Under the pieces are notes generated by a model. That model was not told where the DNA came from and ran no database searches. It was given only the letters and a program-made list of their open reading frames with translations. From Desulfuromonadaceae bacterium (GTDB taxonomy: Bacteria > Desulfobacterota > Desulfuromonadia > Geobacterales > Pseudopelobacteraceae): DNA of 64,000 bases. Positions 52,316 to 62,227 of this stretch are shown here, in pieces. The translations under genes were made by a program, and so were the position numbers. The stretch lies in NCBI GenBank assembly GCA_028687585.1, contig JAQTZV010000001.1, positions 310,001 to 374,000 on the forward strand, in the 5' to 3' direction. Each line of letters opens with the position of its first letter. Within the stretch, counting starts at the first letter, position 1.

Positions 52316-53175
52316 TGGGAACTTCGTCTGCATACGGAGGGCCAGGCGGGAAGACACCTCTGGTGCCTTCTTGGCTGGGGCCCGACGGCGGTAGCCCTGG
52401 TCTGCCCGACGCACCCACCGGTGATACGCCAGCTCCAGCTCCTCCTGCCCCCCCTAATCGTCCAGCGATACCTGCTCTTGCTGATCCCAGTAGGTTCACG
52501 GGTGCTCGAAGCAACTTCACACGCTTTGCGCATTCTGGAGGCAGTGACCGAGTCAGCTTGGGTCGTGCAGTTTCGGGCTATGTTTCTACCTCCTCTGGTG
52601 GTGCTCGGCAGGCAGTACAGCGTATGGGGGCATCACGAGGGGCTGGGGCACGACTACTCGGGTTTTTGACGAATGTGCAAGCCCATGGCGTCAGAGAAGC
52701 CCTACGTTCGTTGAATCTAGAGGGGCTGGCTGGGCGTCCAATCGACGAAGTCTTTATCGGTCTGGCTGATTATATTTGTCCTAATGCGGGAACAGTTGAT
52801 GAAGGTATCGCCCGCGAGGCATTCGTCGAGACGATCATTGAGTTAGCCACGTTTGGAGTGACCGATCTGGACGCACTCACTCCCGACCAGATGCAAACGG
52901 TATTCGAGCTTTATGCAACCCATGCCATCGAAGCGAGGTTGTGCAACGATATAGGCACCAAACTCATTACTGTTCCGGCAAACGCGCAAGCTGCTCTTCG
53001 CGTTCAAGAGCAGTTGCGGGACTTCATTCGCAACGCGGTAAGTGATGCATTAACCGCTGCCCGCGCTGAGACTCCGACATTGCCACAGGATCGTGTCCAA
53101 TCGTTTGTTGATACGGTTTATGAGCGTGCTTTTGGCATTCTGCAGGCTCTTGGAGACGCGGAGGCTGACCAATGA
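52315..53175 (+). CDS. qatB: QatB: Qat system component of unknown function
   Basis: The 286 residues start at a GTG whose G is the last base of the qatA stop. The first 60 residues are Pro/Gly/Ser/Ala-rich and likely disordered; the rest is helical with conserved-looking acidic segments (IGLADYICPNAGTVDEGIAR). It overlaps qatC by four bases. The call rests mainly on its position between QatA and QatC and on size. Confidence 0.82.
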   Translation: MGTSSAYGGPGGKTPLVPSWLGPDGGSPGLPDAPTGDTPAPAPPAPPNRPAIPALADPSRFTGARSNFTRFAHSGGSDRVSLGRAVSGYVSTSSGGARQAVQRMGASRGAGARLLGFLTNVQAHGVREALRSLNLEGLAGRPIDEVFIGLADYICPNAGTVDEGIAREAFVETIIELATFGVTDLDALTPDQMQTVFELYATHAIEARLCNDIGTKLITVPANAQAALRVQEQLRDFIRNAVSDALTAARAETPTLPQDRVQSFVDTVYERAFGILQALGDAEADQ

Positions 53176-54536
53176 AGAGACACCTTATCGCTGGCCACTT
53201 TGGTCCAGGCGATCAAATTATCATCCCGAGTAATGACGACGAACAATTGACGAGGTTGGAGCTAGTCTCTGGCGAAAAGTCCCTCGACCATGGAATCAGC
53301 AGTGCGCTGACAGATCTCAACAGATTTGGAGTGTTCCCTTCGGAAATTGGTGTTGATTTACTTGTTGTTGCTGCCCATGTACATGCAGCCGATACTCGTA
53401 TCTCAAGAGCTGAACAATCGCAAGATTCATGGACGCGCGAGATAAGGTTGGTTGTTCCTGTCAGTGATCCCGACCTCTGGCAAGCAGCCGCTCGCACGCT
53501 GACTATCATATTAGATTTCTTAACTGGTGATCGTTGGACATTGGGATTCCGACGACGCCCTGAACGTTTCGTCAATATTACCACTCGCACTGCAACGCTA
53601 TTCCCGGCGCCCTTCGACGAAGTGAGCCTTTTTTCCGGTGGGTTGGACAGTTTAATTGGGGCCATTGACCTACTTGAAAGCGGACGCACGCCGCTTCTGA
53701 TAAGCCATGCCGGCGAAGGAGCTACAAGCGATGCTCAGAGTGAGTTATTTGGTAAATTGAAACAACATTACAAGGGTTCTTCTTTTGATCGTCTGCGGGT
53801 ATGGATGACATTTCCGAATGGACTGGTAAAAGGCGTCAATTCTGAGAATACGACCCGTGGCCGCTCATTCCTGTTCTTTGCTATTGGTGTTTTTGCGGCT
53901 TCAGGTATTGGCTCTAATTTCATTTTGCGCGTCCCGGAAAATGGACTGATAGCACTTAACGTCCCCTTGGACCCTTTGCGATTGGGCTCAAATAGTACGA
54001 GGACGACCCACCCGTTTTATATGTCGAGGTGGAATGAATTTCTTGGAGAGCTAGGGATCGACGGTCGTGTAGAGAACCCTTACTGGGACAAGACCAAAGG
54101 CGAGATGACCGGTGAATGCGCAAACGATCCTCTACTAAAGGCGCTTGTGGCTGACTCCTTGTCATGCTCATCTCCTTCCAAGGGTAGGTGGAAAGGCCAC
54201 GGGATTGAACACTGTGGTTACTGCCTCCCGTGTTTGATTCGTCGCGCAGCACTTGATTCGGCTTGGGGACCAGGTTCTGATGAAACCATCTACACTGTGC
54301 CTGATCTTAGAGCTCATCCTCTGGACACGCAGGAGTCAATTGGTAAGCAAGTACGCTCGTTTCAGGTTGCGATTGAGCGACTACGCAGAAAACCAGAATT
54401 AGCAAAGCTGCTTATTCACAAACCCGGCTCACTCTGTGACGAGATCACGAGGCTCAATCAGTTGGCCGATGTCTATATGCGTGGCCTCAACGAAGTTGCG
54501 CAGTTAATCCGCGATGTCGAAACTAGACCAAGCTGA
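53172..54536 (+). CDS. qatC: QatC: QueC-like protein of the Qat system
   Basis: This 454-residue protein carries the PP-loop ATP pyrophosphatase motif SGGLDS (155-160) and a C-terminal zinc-type cysteine set (C348, C351, C354, with C332 nearby), as in QueC 7-cyano-7-deazaguanine synthases. It is about twice the length of QueC, with an extra N-terminal domain. In defence systems QueC-like enzymes are thought to make or attach a deazaguanine-type group to a target. It overlaps qatD by 23 bases. Confidence 0.88.
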   Translation: MKRHLIAGHFGPGDQIIIPSNDDEQLTRLELVSGEKSLDHGISSALTDLNRFGVFPSEIGVDLLVVAAHVHAADTRISRAEQSQDSWTREIRLVVPVSDPDLWQAAARTLTIILDFLTGDRWTLGFRRRPERFVNITTRTATLFPAPFDEVSLFSGGLDSLIGAIDLLESGRTPLLISHAGEGATSDAQSELFGKLKQHYKGSSFDRLRVWMTFPNGLVKGVNSENTTRGRSFLFFAIGVFAASGIGSNFILRVPENGLIALNVPLDPLRLGSNSTRTTHPFYMSRWNEFLGELGIDGRVENPYWDKTKGEMTGECANDPLLKALVADSLSCSSPSKGRWKGHGIEHCGYCLPCLIRRAALDSAWGPGSDETIYTVPDLRAHPLDTQESIGKQVRSFQVAIERLRRKPELAKLLIHKPGSLCDEITRLNQLADVYMRGLNEVAQLIRDVETRPS

Positions 54537-55302
54537 TTTATCTGGTGAATACATGATCACAACAAATGGTTTGGTCGATTTTCACTGTCATCTAGATTTG
54601 TATCCCGACCATAAAGCGGCCGTTCTAGAGTCAGACACAGCGGGCGTCTATACTCTCGCTGTGACAACAACTCCAAGGGCATGGGCACGTAACCATGAAT
54701 TTGCACAGGCTACGCAACATGTACGTGCTGCGCTTGGACTACATCCTCAACTTGTCGCCGAGAGAGCAGGTGAAATCACTCTGTGGGAAGAACTTCTTGT
54801 TGAAACTCGATATGTCGGTGAGGTGGGATTAGATGCAGGTCCACGCTTCTATAAGTCATTTGATCTACAAAAACAAATCTTTGAGCGTGTGTTACGCTGC
54901 TGTGCCGCTGCTGGTGACAAAGTCATTTCTGTGCATAGTATTCGGGCTGCTAAAGTAGTTTTGGATCTCATAGAGGCACATCTACCTCCGAGTCAAGGGA
55001 AGGTAGTGCTTCACTGGTTTACTGGTACTAAAGCAGAAGCGCAGCGGGCTGTAGATATGGGATGTTATTTTTCGATCAACGCTATGATGCTTGAAAATGC
55101 TCGTCATGCATCAATGGTCACTGCTATTCCTTTTGAGAGACTTCTAACAGAAACAGATGGTCCGTTTACAAAGGTTGCTGATCGACCTTCCAAACCAGCT
55201 GACGTCGCTTTTGTCGTTGAAGCATTGGGACGATTACTGAATCTGCCACAGAAAATTACCAGTGAAAAAATTCAAACAAATTTACGCTGCTTACTTGCTT
55301 GA
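54514..55302 (+). CDS. qatD: QatD: TatD-like metal-dependent hydrolase of the Qat system
   Basis: The 262 residues have TatD-family metal ligands: DFHCHLDLY near residue 22, GLHPQL and GEVGLD in the middle, ISVHSIRA, and LLTETDGPF near the end. An alternative start at 54553 would avoid the overlap with qatC. TatD proteins are 3'-5' exonucleases or deoxyribonucleases. The gene is more AT-rich than qatABC. It completes the four-gene system. Confidence 0.88.
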   Translation: MSKLDQADLSGEYMITTNGLVDFHCHLDLYPDHKAAVLESDTAGVYTLAVTTTPRAWARNHEFAQATQHVRAALGLHPQLVAERAGEITLWEELLVETRYVGEVGLDAGPRFYKSFDLQKQIFERVLRCCAAAGDKVISVHSIRAAKVVLDLIEAHLPPSQGKVVLHWFTGTKAEAQRAVDMGCYFSINAMMLENARHASMVTAIPFERLLTETDGPFTKVADRPSKPADVAFVVEALGRLLNLPQKITSEKIQTNLRCLLA

Positions 55303-55421
55303 ACTAACAGATTATGATGAACAATAGATTATACACAGAATCGTTGCTACGATATGGCAGATTGCATCTTTAACGAAGATACACCTTGAATTCAAACTTC
55401 TTTAGTGAACGGAACTAACCA

Positions 55422-57494
55422 TTGGAATTCCGCATAGCTGACACATTTACCGACAGCCTCGCCAAACTGACCGGCGAAGAACAGAAGGCCGTGAAAACCA
55501 CAGCCTTTGATCTGCAATTGAACCCGTCCAATCCCGGCATGAGCTTACATAAGCTCGACAAGGCTAGGGACAAGAACTTCTGGTCGGTGCGTGTCAGCAG
55601 CGACTTGAGGCTTATCGTACATAAGAGTAGTGACAGCCTGCTACTGTGCTATGTGGATCACCACGATCCTGCTTACCAATGGGCGGTGCGGCGTAAACTG
55701 GAGGTTCACCCCAAGACCGGCGCGGCCCAGTTGGTGGAGATTCGTGAAACAGTGCAGGAAATCACCATCCCTAGGTATGTGGAAGCGCCACAACCGGTCC
55801 AGCTCAAACTGCCATTATTTGCAGATGTCTCCGAAAGTGTTCTACTAGGTTATGGCGTGCCGGAAGAGTGGTTGGCTGATGTACGACTGGTAAATGAAGA
55901 CACACTTTTAATTCTGGCAGAGCATCTTCCCGGTGAGGCTGCCGAGGCATTGCTGGATTTAGCCACAGGTATCACTCCGCAACTTCCACAACCAGTGGCT
56001 GTTGGCAGTGGTCCCTTCGATCATCCTGATGCCCAGCGTCGTTTCCGGGTAATGAACAACGTGGAAGAGCTGGAACGTGCTCTCGATTTTCCTTGGGAGA
56101 AGTGGACGGTTTTTCTCCATCCTGCTCAGCGACAACTGGTGGAGCGGGACTATAGCGGCCCTGCGCGGGTTTCAGGTTCAGCAGGTACGGGCAAGACAAT
56201 CGTTGCCCTGCATCGGGCAGTTTTTCTGACGCGCTCCAATCCGAATGCCCGCGTACTGCTCACCACCTTTTCCGATACCCTGGCAAATGCCCTGCGCACA
56301 AAAATGCGGCGACTGCTCAGCAATGAACCTCGTCTGGGTGAGCGACTGGAAGTGCATGCCATGAACGCGATTGGCCAGCGCCTCTATGAGTTGAATTTTG
56401 GCCGCCCACAGATTGTCTCCCGGGAAGAGCTGCAGCGGCTTCTTGCCGAGGCTGCCGGTAGCGCCGAAAGACATAAATTCAGCCTGCGCTTTTTACTTGC
56501 CGAATGGGAACAGATCGTTGATGCGTGGCAGCTCGACAGCTGGGATGCGTATCGCGATGTTGCCAGACTGGGGCGCAAAACCAGGCTACAGGAACAGCAA
56601 CGGCTGCTGCTCTGGTCGATCTTCGAGCAGGTTCGGGCCAAACTGAAATCCACTAACCTGATCACTCATGCCGACATGTTCAGCCGGTTGGCAACCCGTT
56701 TTGCTGAGAGCAAGAATCCTCCCTTCGACTTCTGCGTAGTGGACGAGGCCCAGGATATTAACGTTGCCCAGTTACGCTTCCTGGCTGCATTAGGTGTCAA
56801 ACGCCCCAACTGCCTCTTCTTTGCCGGTGATCTCGGCCAGCGGATATTCCAGCAGCCCTTTTCCTGGAAGGCGCTTGGCGTGGAAGTGCGCGGTCGTGCC
56901 CGGACCTTGCGGATCAATTACCGAACCTCACACCAGATCAGGATGCAGGCTGATCGACTGTTGGGGCCTGATATAGCGGACGTTGATGGCAATACGGAAG
57001 AACGACGCGGTACAACATCGGTCTTCAACGGCCCGCCACCAACCGTCGAAGCGTTGCATACGCCAGAAGATGAAATCGAAGCTGTCGGCAAATGGCTTGC
57101 CGACCGAACAATCGAAGGGATACAGCCGCACGAAATTGGCGTATTCGTGCGCTCCGTAGCGGAACTGGACCGAGCAAGCGCTGCCGTGGAAAAAGCCGGG
57201 CTGGTTGGTAAGGTGCTTGATGAACACGTTGAAACAGCCGTCGGTCAGGTATCTATAAGCACCATGCACCTTGCCAAGGGTCTGGAGTTCCGTGTTGTCG
57301 TGGTGATGGCCTGCGATGATGAAGTCATACCGCTTCAGGAACGTATCGAAACAGTCGTTGACGATGCCGATCTGCAGGAGGTTTACGATACCGAACGTCA
57401 CCTGCTGTATGTCGCCTGCACCCGTGCTCGGGATCATCTGCTGGTGACCAGTGGGGATGTGCCGTCGGAGTTCTTGGATGATTTGAGGATTTGA
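55422..57494 (+). CDS. Fusion of a RelE/ParE-like domain to a UvrD-type superfamily 1 helicase
   Basis: The protein has 690 residues, starting at a TTG with GGAAC nearby. Residues 1-95 look like a RelE/ParE fold toxin (FWSVRVSSDLRLIVHK, YVDHHDPAYQWA). A linker leads to an SF1 helicase with Walker A GSAGTGKTIVALHR (about 250), FCVVDEAQDINVAQLRFL, INYRTSHQIR and the late LYVACTRARDHLLV motif. The helicase is short for UvrD, with no RecB-type nuclease seen. It is the first of three closely spaced large genes. The toxin-like part may bind the ribosome or DNA, or regulate the helicase; that is open. Confidence 0.85.
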   Translation: MEFRIADTFTDSLAKLTGEEQKAVKTTAFDLQLNPSNPGMSLHKLDKARDKNFWSVRVSSDLRLIVHKSSDSLLLCYVDHHDPAYQWAVRRKLEVHPKTGAAQLVEIRETVQEITIPRYVEAPQPVQLKLPLFADVSESVLLGYGVPEEWLADVRLVNEDTLLILAEHLPGEAAEALLDLATGITPQLPQPVAVGSGPFDHPDAQRRFRVMNNVEELERALDFPWEKWTVFLHPAQRQLVERDYSGPARVSGSAGTGKTIVALHRAVFLTRSNPNARVLLTTFSDTLANALRTKMRRLLSNEPRLGERLEVHAMNAIGQRLYELNFGRPQIVSREELQRLLAEAAGSAERHKFSLRFLLAEWEQIVDAWQLDSWDAYRDVARLGRKTRLQEQQRLLLWSIFEQVRAKLKSTNLITHADMFSRLATRFAESKNPPFDFCVVDEAQDINVAQLRFLAALGVKRPNCLFFAGDLGQRIFQQPFSWKALGVEVRGRARTLRINYRTSHQIRMQADRLLGPDIADVDGNTEERRGTTSVFNGPPPTVEALHTPEDEIEAVGKWLADRTIEGIQPHEIGVFVRSVAELDRASAAVEKAGLVGKVLDEHVETAVGQVSISTMHLAKGLEFRVVVVMACDDEVIPLQERIETVVDDADLQEVYDTERHLLYVACTRARDHLLVTSGDVPSEFLDDLRI

Positions 57495-57530
57495 GTACTT
57501 CCGATTATTGAAGTTGAGTTAAGGAACATA

Positions 57531-60500
57531 ATGAATCCAGGTCAACGAGTAAGACTTAAAAGCGACCCCGGAAGGGTCGGAAGCTTAACCGGAAAATCGC
57601 GGGAGCGTGCTGGAACGATCTGGTGGCAAATAGGTTTCTCCGATGGAGTTTCCTACCAACCAGAGTACGAGATTGAACTGATCGCCGACGACAATAGTGA
57701 CCCGTACACGTTGTTGGCTGAAGGCCGTTTTGGGAGAGTTACTGACCTGCGCCGCAATCTTTCCCACATTCAGCTCAGTGGTCGTCTGGCGAATATGGTT
57801 TACAGCATGGACACCACGAACACGGACTTCTACGCTTACCAATACAAACCCGTTCTCTCTTTTCTTGATTCTCCCTCAAATGGTCTTTTGATTGCTGATG
57901 AGGTTGGTTTGGGTAAAACCATCGAGGCCGGCCTGATCTGGACGGAACTCCGCAGTCGTTATGACGCGCGTCGGCTAGTGGTGCTCTGCCCGGCCATGCT
58001 CCGCGAGAAATGGCAGTCGGAACTTTGGGACCGTTTTGGCGTGGAAGCAACCATAATGGATGCCGAAGAAGTGTTGTTGGAATTACGAAAAAATCGAAAT
58101 GAAATCCCGGATGGTAAAGCAATAATTTGCAGCCTACAGGGGATTCGACCACCCAAGAACTGGGAGGATGAGGAAGAGGGGGGCAGAAATCCCCGGCGAG
58201 ACTTAGCCATGTTTCTTCAGGACCAGTCTGAAATCGATCCGATTATCGACCTGGTAATCATTGATGAAGCACATTACCTGCGTAATCCAGAAAGCCAGAC
58301 GGCCCGCCTGGGCCAGCTTCTTCGGGCGGTTACCGAACACATAGTCCTCCTCTCGGCTACGCCGATCAACCTAAGAGACGACGACCTTTACCACCTACTT
58401 AATCTGGTTGATCCGGACACTTTTGATGTGAAAGAGGTTTTTCCTCAGGTGTTGAAGGCCAACGAGCCTTTAATCAAGGCACGGCAAGCAGCTTTGAATA
58501 TGCAGGCAAAAGAGGACGATATCAAAACCCATCTGAATCATGCCGTCACTCATCACCTGCTTGCGAATAACCTGCAACTTGCTGAACTGCTCAAGACATC
58601 ATTTTCTGCTGAGATGCTTGCCAGTCGGGCTAAGCGGGTGAGCCTCGCTAATCGTATTGAGAGAATAAACCTGCTCCGTCATGCTGTTTCAAGGACACGT
58701 AAAGTTGAAGTGACAGAGTGGCGGGTGGTTCGTCTTCCGTACTCAGAATTTGTTGATTTGAGTGAAGTTGAATCGCATTTCTACCACACGGTTACCCAGC
58801 AAATCCGAAGCTACGCCCAACGGGCTGATATTAGCGAAGGGTTTCTCCTTGCCAGCCCCCAGCGGCAGGTATCAAGCTGTATGTATGCAGCAGCAAAGGC
58901 TTGGACGGAGAAGATGGACAACTGGTCTGAGCTTGTTTACGAAGATCTAGGCGTAGATACTGATAATTCCAAAGTATTTGCGCCACTCATTGCCCACCTT
59001 ACGAAAAATGTTTTGCCTGATGTCGATTTAGAGGCACTTCGAAGGCACGACACCAAGTACGAACGGTTTCGTGCCGTTATTCAGAACTATCTGAACAAAC
59101 ATCCAGGGGAAAAGATTGTAGTATTTTCCTTCTTCCGAGGGACTCTTGCTTACCTGTACGATCGTTTAGCAGAGGACGGAACCAAGGCGCAGGTACTAGT
59201 TGGTGGCATAAGAGAAACCAAGCAACAGGTCATTGACCGCTTCCGCGACGACTCCACAATTAAGGTTCTTCTTTCTTCAGAGGTGGCAAGTGAGGGTGTT
59301 GACCTGCAATTCAGCAGTGTACTTGTAAACTACGACCTCCCTTGGAATCCTATGCGCGTAGAGCAGCGGATCGGACGTATCGATCGTATTGGGCAGGGCT
59401 CTCCCACCATCAGCATTTGGAATCTTGGTTACAAAGACACTATCGACGAACGTATTTATGTGCGGCTCTTCGAGCGATTGAAGATTTTTGAACGCGCCCT
59501 GGGCAGCATGGAAGCAATCTTGGGAGAGATAATAACCGAGTTGACTACGGACCTTCTGCGCAAGGATTTAACTCCTGACCAAGAAACTGCCCGAATTGAC
59601 CAGACAGCGCTGGCGATTGAAAAAATTCGTCAGGATCAGGATGAGCTGGAGAGGCAGGCATCGAATCTTATTGCTCATGGTGGTTTTATCCTGGAGGCGG
59701 TAAAAGCAGCGCATGATTTCAAAAAGCGCATTACCGAACAGGATCTGGTCATTTATGTCAGCGATTACCTCTTCAAGTATTGTCATGGATTCCAGTTCCA
59801 ACAAGTTGCTACTGACCAGTTACTGTTTGAAATTCAACTTCCGCGCACCACAGCTGCTGAATTTGACGAATTTATCCGTCGCAGACGACTGTTTGGCCAG
59901 ACGCGACTTACTTCAGGGGAGACGATCCGATGTCATTTTGTCAATAAGATCGCTAAAGGCCGCCCAAAAGTTGAGCAGATTAGCCAGTTCCATCCCCTGA
60001 TTCGTTTTATCAGCCAGGATTTGCAGGATCGTAACGAGGCTTTTTACCCACTTGTGGCGGTTTCTCTCCAGCGCCACTATGCCAGTGAAATGCCAGTCGG
60101 TCAGTATGCATTTGCGGTGAACCGCTGGAGTTTCGATGGCTTGAGAGTGGAAGAAGAATTGCGTTCGCGGGTCTGCAGGCTGGGTGGCAAGCAGATTATG
60201 GATTCTGATCAATCTTGGACTCTTGTCAACACGGTTCGGGTGGAAGGCAATGATTGGCTATCAGTTAACAATGAAGCTAACATGAATTCGCTTGAAGAAA
60301 CTTTGGAGAATTGTTTGACCTGCCTAGAGAAGGATTATTTACAGGTGAAGCATGAACGGGAAATGGAAAACCAGGACCGGGTGAACTTTCAGGTGCTTTC
60401 GGCGACGCGACATCGAGATCGTCAACTGCGAACGACCCGTGAGGTCCTCGCCAAATACCGAGAGAGTGGTAGAACCAAGATGATTGCTCCTTTGGAAGGA

Positions 60501-60614
60501 CGTATCAAAAAGCTGGAAGAGCGTTTTGCTGTCCAAGTTGAGCGTCTGCAAAGAAAAGCTCAGTTGAGCAGCTCACAAACTGAAGTCTGCTTGGGAGTGA
60601 TTGCTGTTATTTAA
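57531..60614 (+). CDS. SNF2/RapA-like superfamily 2 helicase
   Basis: The 1027 residues begin with an SH3-like or chromo-like segment (MNPGQRVRLKSDPGRVGSL, about 1-50). The SNF2 ATPase core has Walker A ADEVGLGKTIEAGLIW (about 122-137), DEAH (VIIDEAHYLRN, about 243) and the C-terminal helicase motifs VLLSSEVASEGVDLQFSSVL and EQRIGRIDRIGQGSP. It ends in a long helical tail with coiled segments. It resembles DISARM DrmD in general plan, but no other DISARM gene is here. It starts 36 bases after the RelE-UvrD gene and ends 18 before the Hsp70-like gene. Confidence 0.86.
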   Translation: MNPGQRVRLKSDPGRVGSLTGKSRERAGTIWWQIGFSDGVSYQPEYEIELIADDNSDPYTLLAEGRFGRVTDLRRNLSHIQLSGRLANMVYSMDTTNTDFYAYQYKPVLSFLDSPSNGLLIADEVGLGKTIEAGLIWTELRSRYDARRLVVLCPAMLREKWQSELWDRFGVEATIMDAEEVLLELRKNRNEIPDGKAIICSLQGIRPPKNWEDEEEGGRNPRRDLAMFLQDQSEIDPIIDLVIIDEAHYLRNPESQTARLGQLLRAVTEHIVLLSATPINLRDDDLYHLLNLVDPDTFDVKEVFPQVLKANEPLIKARQAALNMQAKEDDIKTHLNHAVTHHLLANNLQLAELLKTSFSAEMLASRAKRVSLANRIERINLLRHAVSRTRKVEVTEWRVVRLPYSEFVDLSEVESHFYHTVTQQIRSYAQRADISEGFLLASPQRQVSSCMYAAAKAWTEKMDNWSELVYEDLGVDTDNSKVFAPLIAHLTKNVLPDVDLEALRRHDTKYERFRAVIQNYLNKHPGEKIVVFSFFRGTLAYLYDRLAEDGTKAQVLVGGIRETKQQVIDRFRDDSTIKVLLSSEVASEGVDLQFSSVLVNYDLPWNPMRVEQRIGRIDRIGQGSPTISIWNLGYKDTIDERIYVRLFERLKIFERALGSMEAILGEIITELTTDLLRKDLTPDQETARIDQTALAIEKIRQDQDELERQASNLIAHGGFILEAVKAAHDFKKRITEQDLVIYVSDYLFKYCHGFQFQQVATDQLLFEIQLPRTTAAEFDEFIRRRRLFGQTRLTSGETIRCHFVNKIAKGRPKVEQISQFHPLIRFISQDLQDRNEAFYPLVAVSLQRHYASEMPVGQYAFAVNRWSFDGLRVEEELRSRVCRLGGKQIMDSDQSWTLVNTVRVEGNDWLSVNNEANMNSLEETLENCLTCLEKDYLQVKHEREMENQDRVNFQVLSATRHRDRQLRTTREVLAKYRESGRTKMIAPLEGRIKKLEERFAVQVERLQRKAQLSSSQTEVCLGVIAVI

Positions 60615-60632
60615 CTTGGCTGGGGGGATCGC

Positions 60633-62150
60633 ATGTCTTGGCTTGATGCCATTCGTAGGCTGCTTGGGATTAGGGGTACAGAAAAAGTATCACCTAAACC
60701 TGCGTCATCAGCGTCAGCGGAGAAAGAGAGACTGGTCGAAGCGCCAGCAACTCGACCCCCTGTAAAACCGGCTCCTGCCCGCCGTTCAGCTGGGAATGGG
60801 AAACAATCATCACCCCTTACCGGGGATATGACGCAATTCCCCTCAATAAATTCCTCTTCACCGAAGCTGCTGCTGAATATCGGTCTAGATTTCGGTACAG
60901 CATTTGCCAAGGTAGTCATTGGTGAGACTCGTACCAGCTATGCAGTACCTTTTGACCTCCAAATGTCCGGGAACCCGTACCTACTTCCATGTGTAGTCTA
61001 TATTGACGATTCCGGCAGGTGCTCACTGCAACCGCAGAGTGATGTGTGTGAAGCTGTCACCGATATGAAGATGAAATTATTGGACGGAACTGCAACACAT
61101 CAGGACTTGGTAAGTATGGTTGCATTTATCGCGCTAATACTTCGACACACTCGCTTGTGGCTGTTAGAAAATAAAAGCGCTACCTATGAGGGACATTATC
61201 TCGACTGGTATATCAATGTCGGTGTTCCAACAGATTCTTACCATCATGAAGAACTGGTTGAAACCTATCACAAAGTCGTTATGGCTGCATGGGCTCTCAG
61301 TGTTGTCCCTGACCCGGTTCAAATTGATGTCGCCGACGAATTGTTGTCATATGGTGCGAAAGGGGGGAACGTACTTCCTGATCATTATGCAGGTCAGCGT
61401 CAAAGAATGATTCACCCGGAGGCTCTTGGTCTATTTCCGGAGTTTGTCGCGCAGGTTGTGGGATATGTTAGATCCCCTTTACGGAAATCTGATCTTCACA
61501 TGATAGTCGATGTTGGAGCCGGCACTGTCGATATTTCAATATTCAATGTCCATGTATCTGATGGTGATGATCTCTTTCCCATATTTGCGAAGGCTGTCAA
61601 GCCGCTTGGAACTAATTACCTCATGAAACATCGGAATAACAAATTGCCAGCTGGTGCGAATATCATATGGTCATTGCAAGAGAGAACACCATCCCAGTCC
61701 GAGCTGTTACAGGTGTTGAAGATCCCTATGAAACAATTAAACGAGATTGACAACGATTTCACGAAACAGATCGGCACTACTGTCCGGGAGTTGCTAAAGT
61801 ATACCAAGGAGAGCCGCTATCCAGGTTCTCGCCGATGGCAGGAAGGCGTTCCTACATTCCTGTGTGGTGGGGGTGGAAAGGTGGAGGTGTATTCAGAAAT
61901 AATTGGCAGATTCGAGAACGGCAATCATGCGTATAAAATCCGAGTCGAAAGACTACCTAAACCTCAACGCCTAACAGCACCTCAGTTACCTGATAACAGC
62001 TATGACCGATTGTCGGTAGCTTATGGCCTTTCCTATAATGCATTCGATATCGGTCAAATAATTCAGGCAAGTGAGATTGAAGATGTTCGACCATCTCTCA
62101 GAAATCCTGATTCTTTCACGCAAAATTATGTCGGCAAGGAACAAGTCTAA
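60633..62150 (+). CDS. Hsp70/actin-fold ATPase with disordered N-terminal region
   Basis: The 505 residues comprise a short amphipathic start (MSWLDAIRRLLGI), a Pro/Ala/Ser-rich linker to about residue 78, then an actin-fold ATPase. Phosphate-1 is IGLDFGTAFAKVVIGE (about 83-98), phosphate-2 is IVDVGAGTVDISIFN (about 290-304), and the adenosine loop is LCGGGGKVE (about 409). There is no Hsp70 substrate-binding domain. It is tightly linked to the SNF2 helicase. It could be a sensor or polymer-forming ATPase; its partner role is unknown. Confidence 0.75.
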   Translation: MSWLDAIRRLLGIRGTEKVSPKPASSASAEKERLVEAPATRPPVKPAPARRSAGNGKQSSPLTGDMTQFPSINSSSPKLLLNIGLDFGTAFAKVVIGETRTSYAVPFDLQMSGNPYLLPCVVYIDDSGRCSLQPQSDVCEAVTDMKMKLLDGTATHQDLVSMVAFIALILRHTRLWLLENKSATYEGHYLDWYINVGVPTDSYHHEELVETYHKVVMAAWALSVVPDPVQIDVADELLSYGAKGGNVLPDHYAGQRQRMIHPEALGLFPEFVAQVVGYVRSPLRKSDLHMIVDVGAGTVDISIFNVHVSDGDDLFPIFAKAVKPLGTNYLMKHRNNKLPAGANIIWSLQERTPSQSELLQVLKIPMKQLNEIDNDFTKQIGTTVRELLKYTKESRYPGSRRWQEGVPTFLCGGGGKVEVYSEIIGRFENGNHAYKIRVERLPKPQRLTAPQLPDNSYDRLSVAYGLSYNAFDIGQIIQASEIEDVRPSLRNPDSFTQNYVGKEQV

Positions 62151-62227
62151 TACAGCATTAATAACCTGATAGTACATTGCTGACAGGGGTGACTCAGACC
62201 AATAAGCAACCAAAAGGAGACCTAAGC

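Noticed and set aside
57531-60614. SNF2 helicase taken as evidence for a DISARM system
   Set aside because: No DrmA, DrmB, DrmC or DISARM methyltransferase is adjacent; the methyltransferase at 42.7 kb belongs to the type III-like restriction pair.
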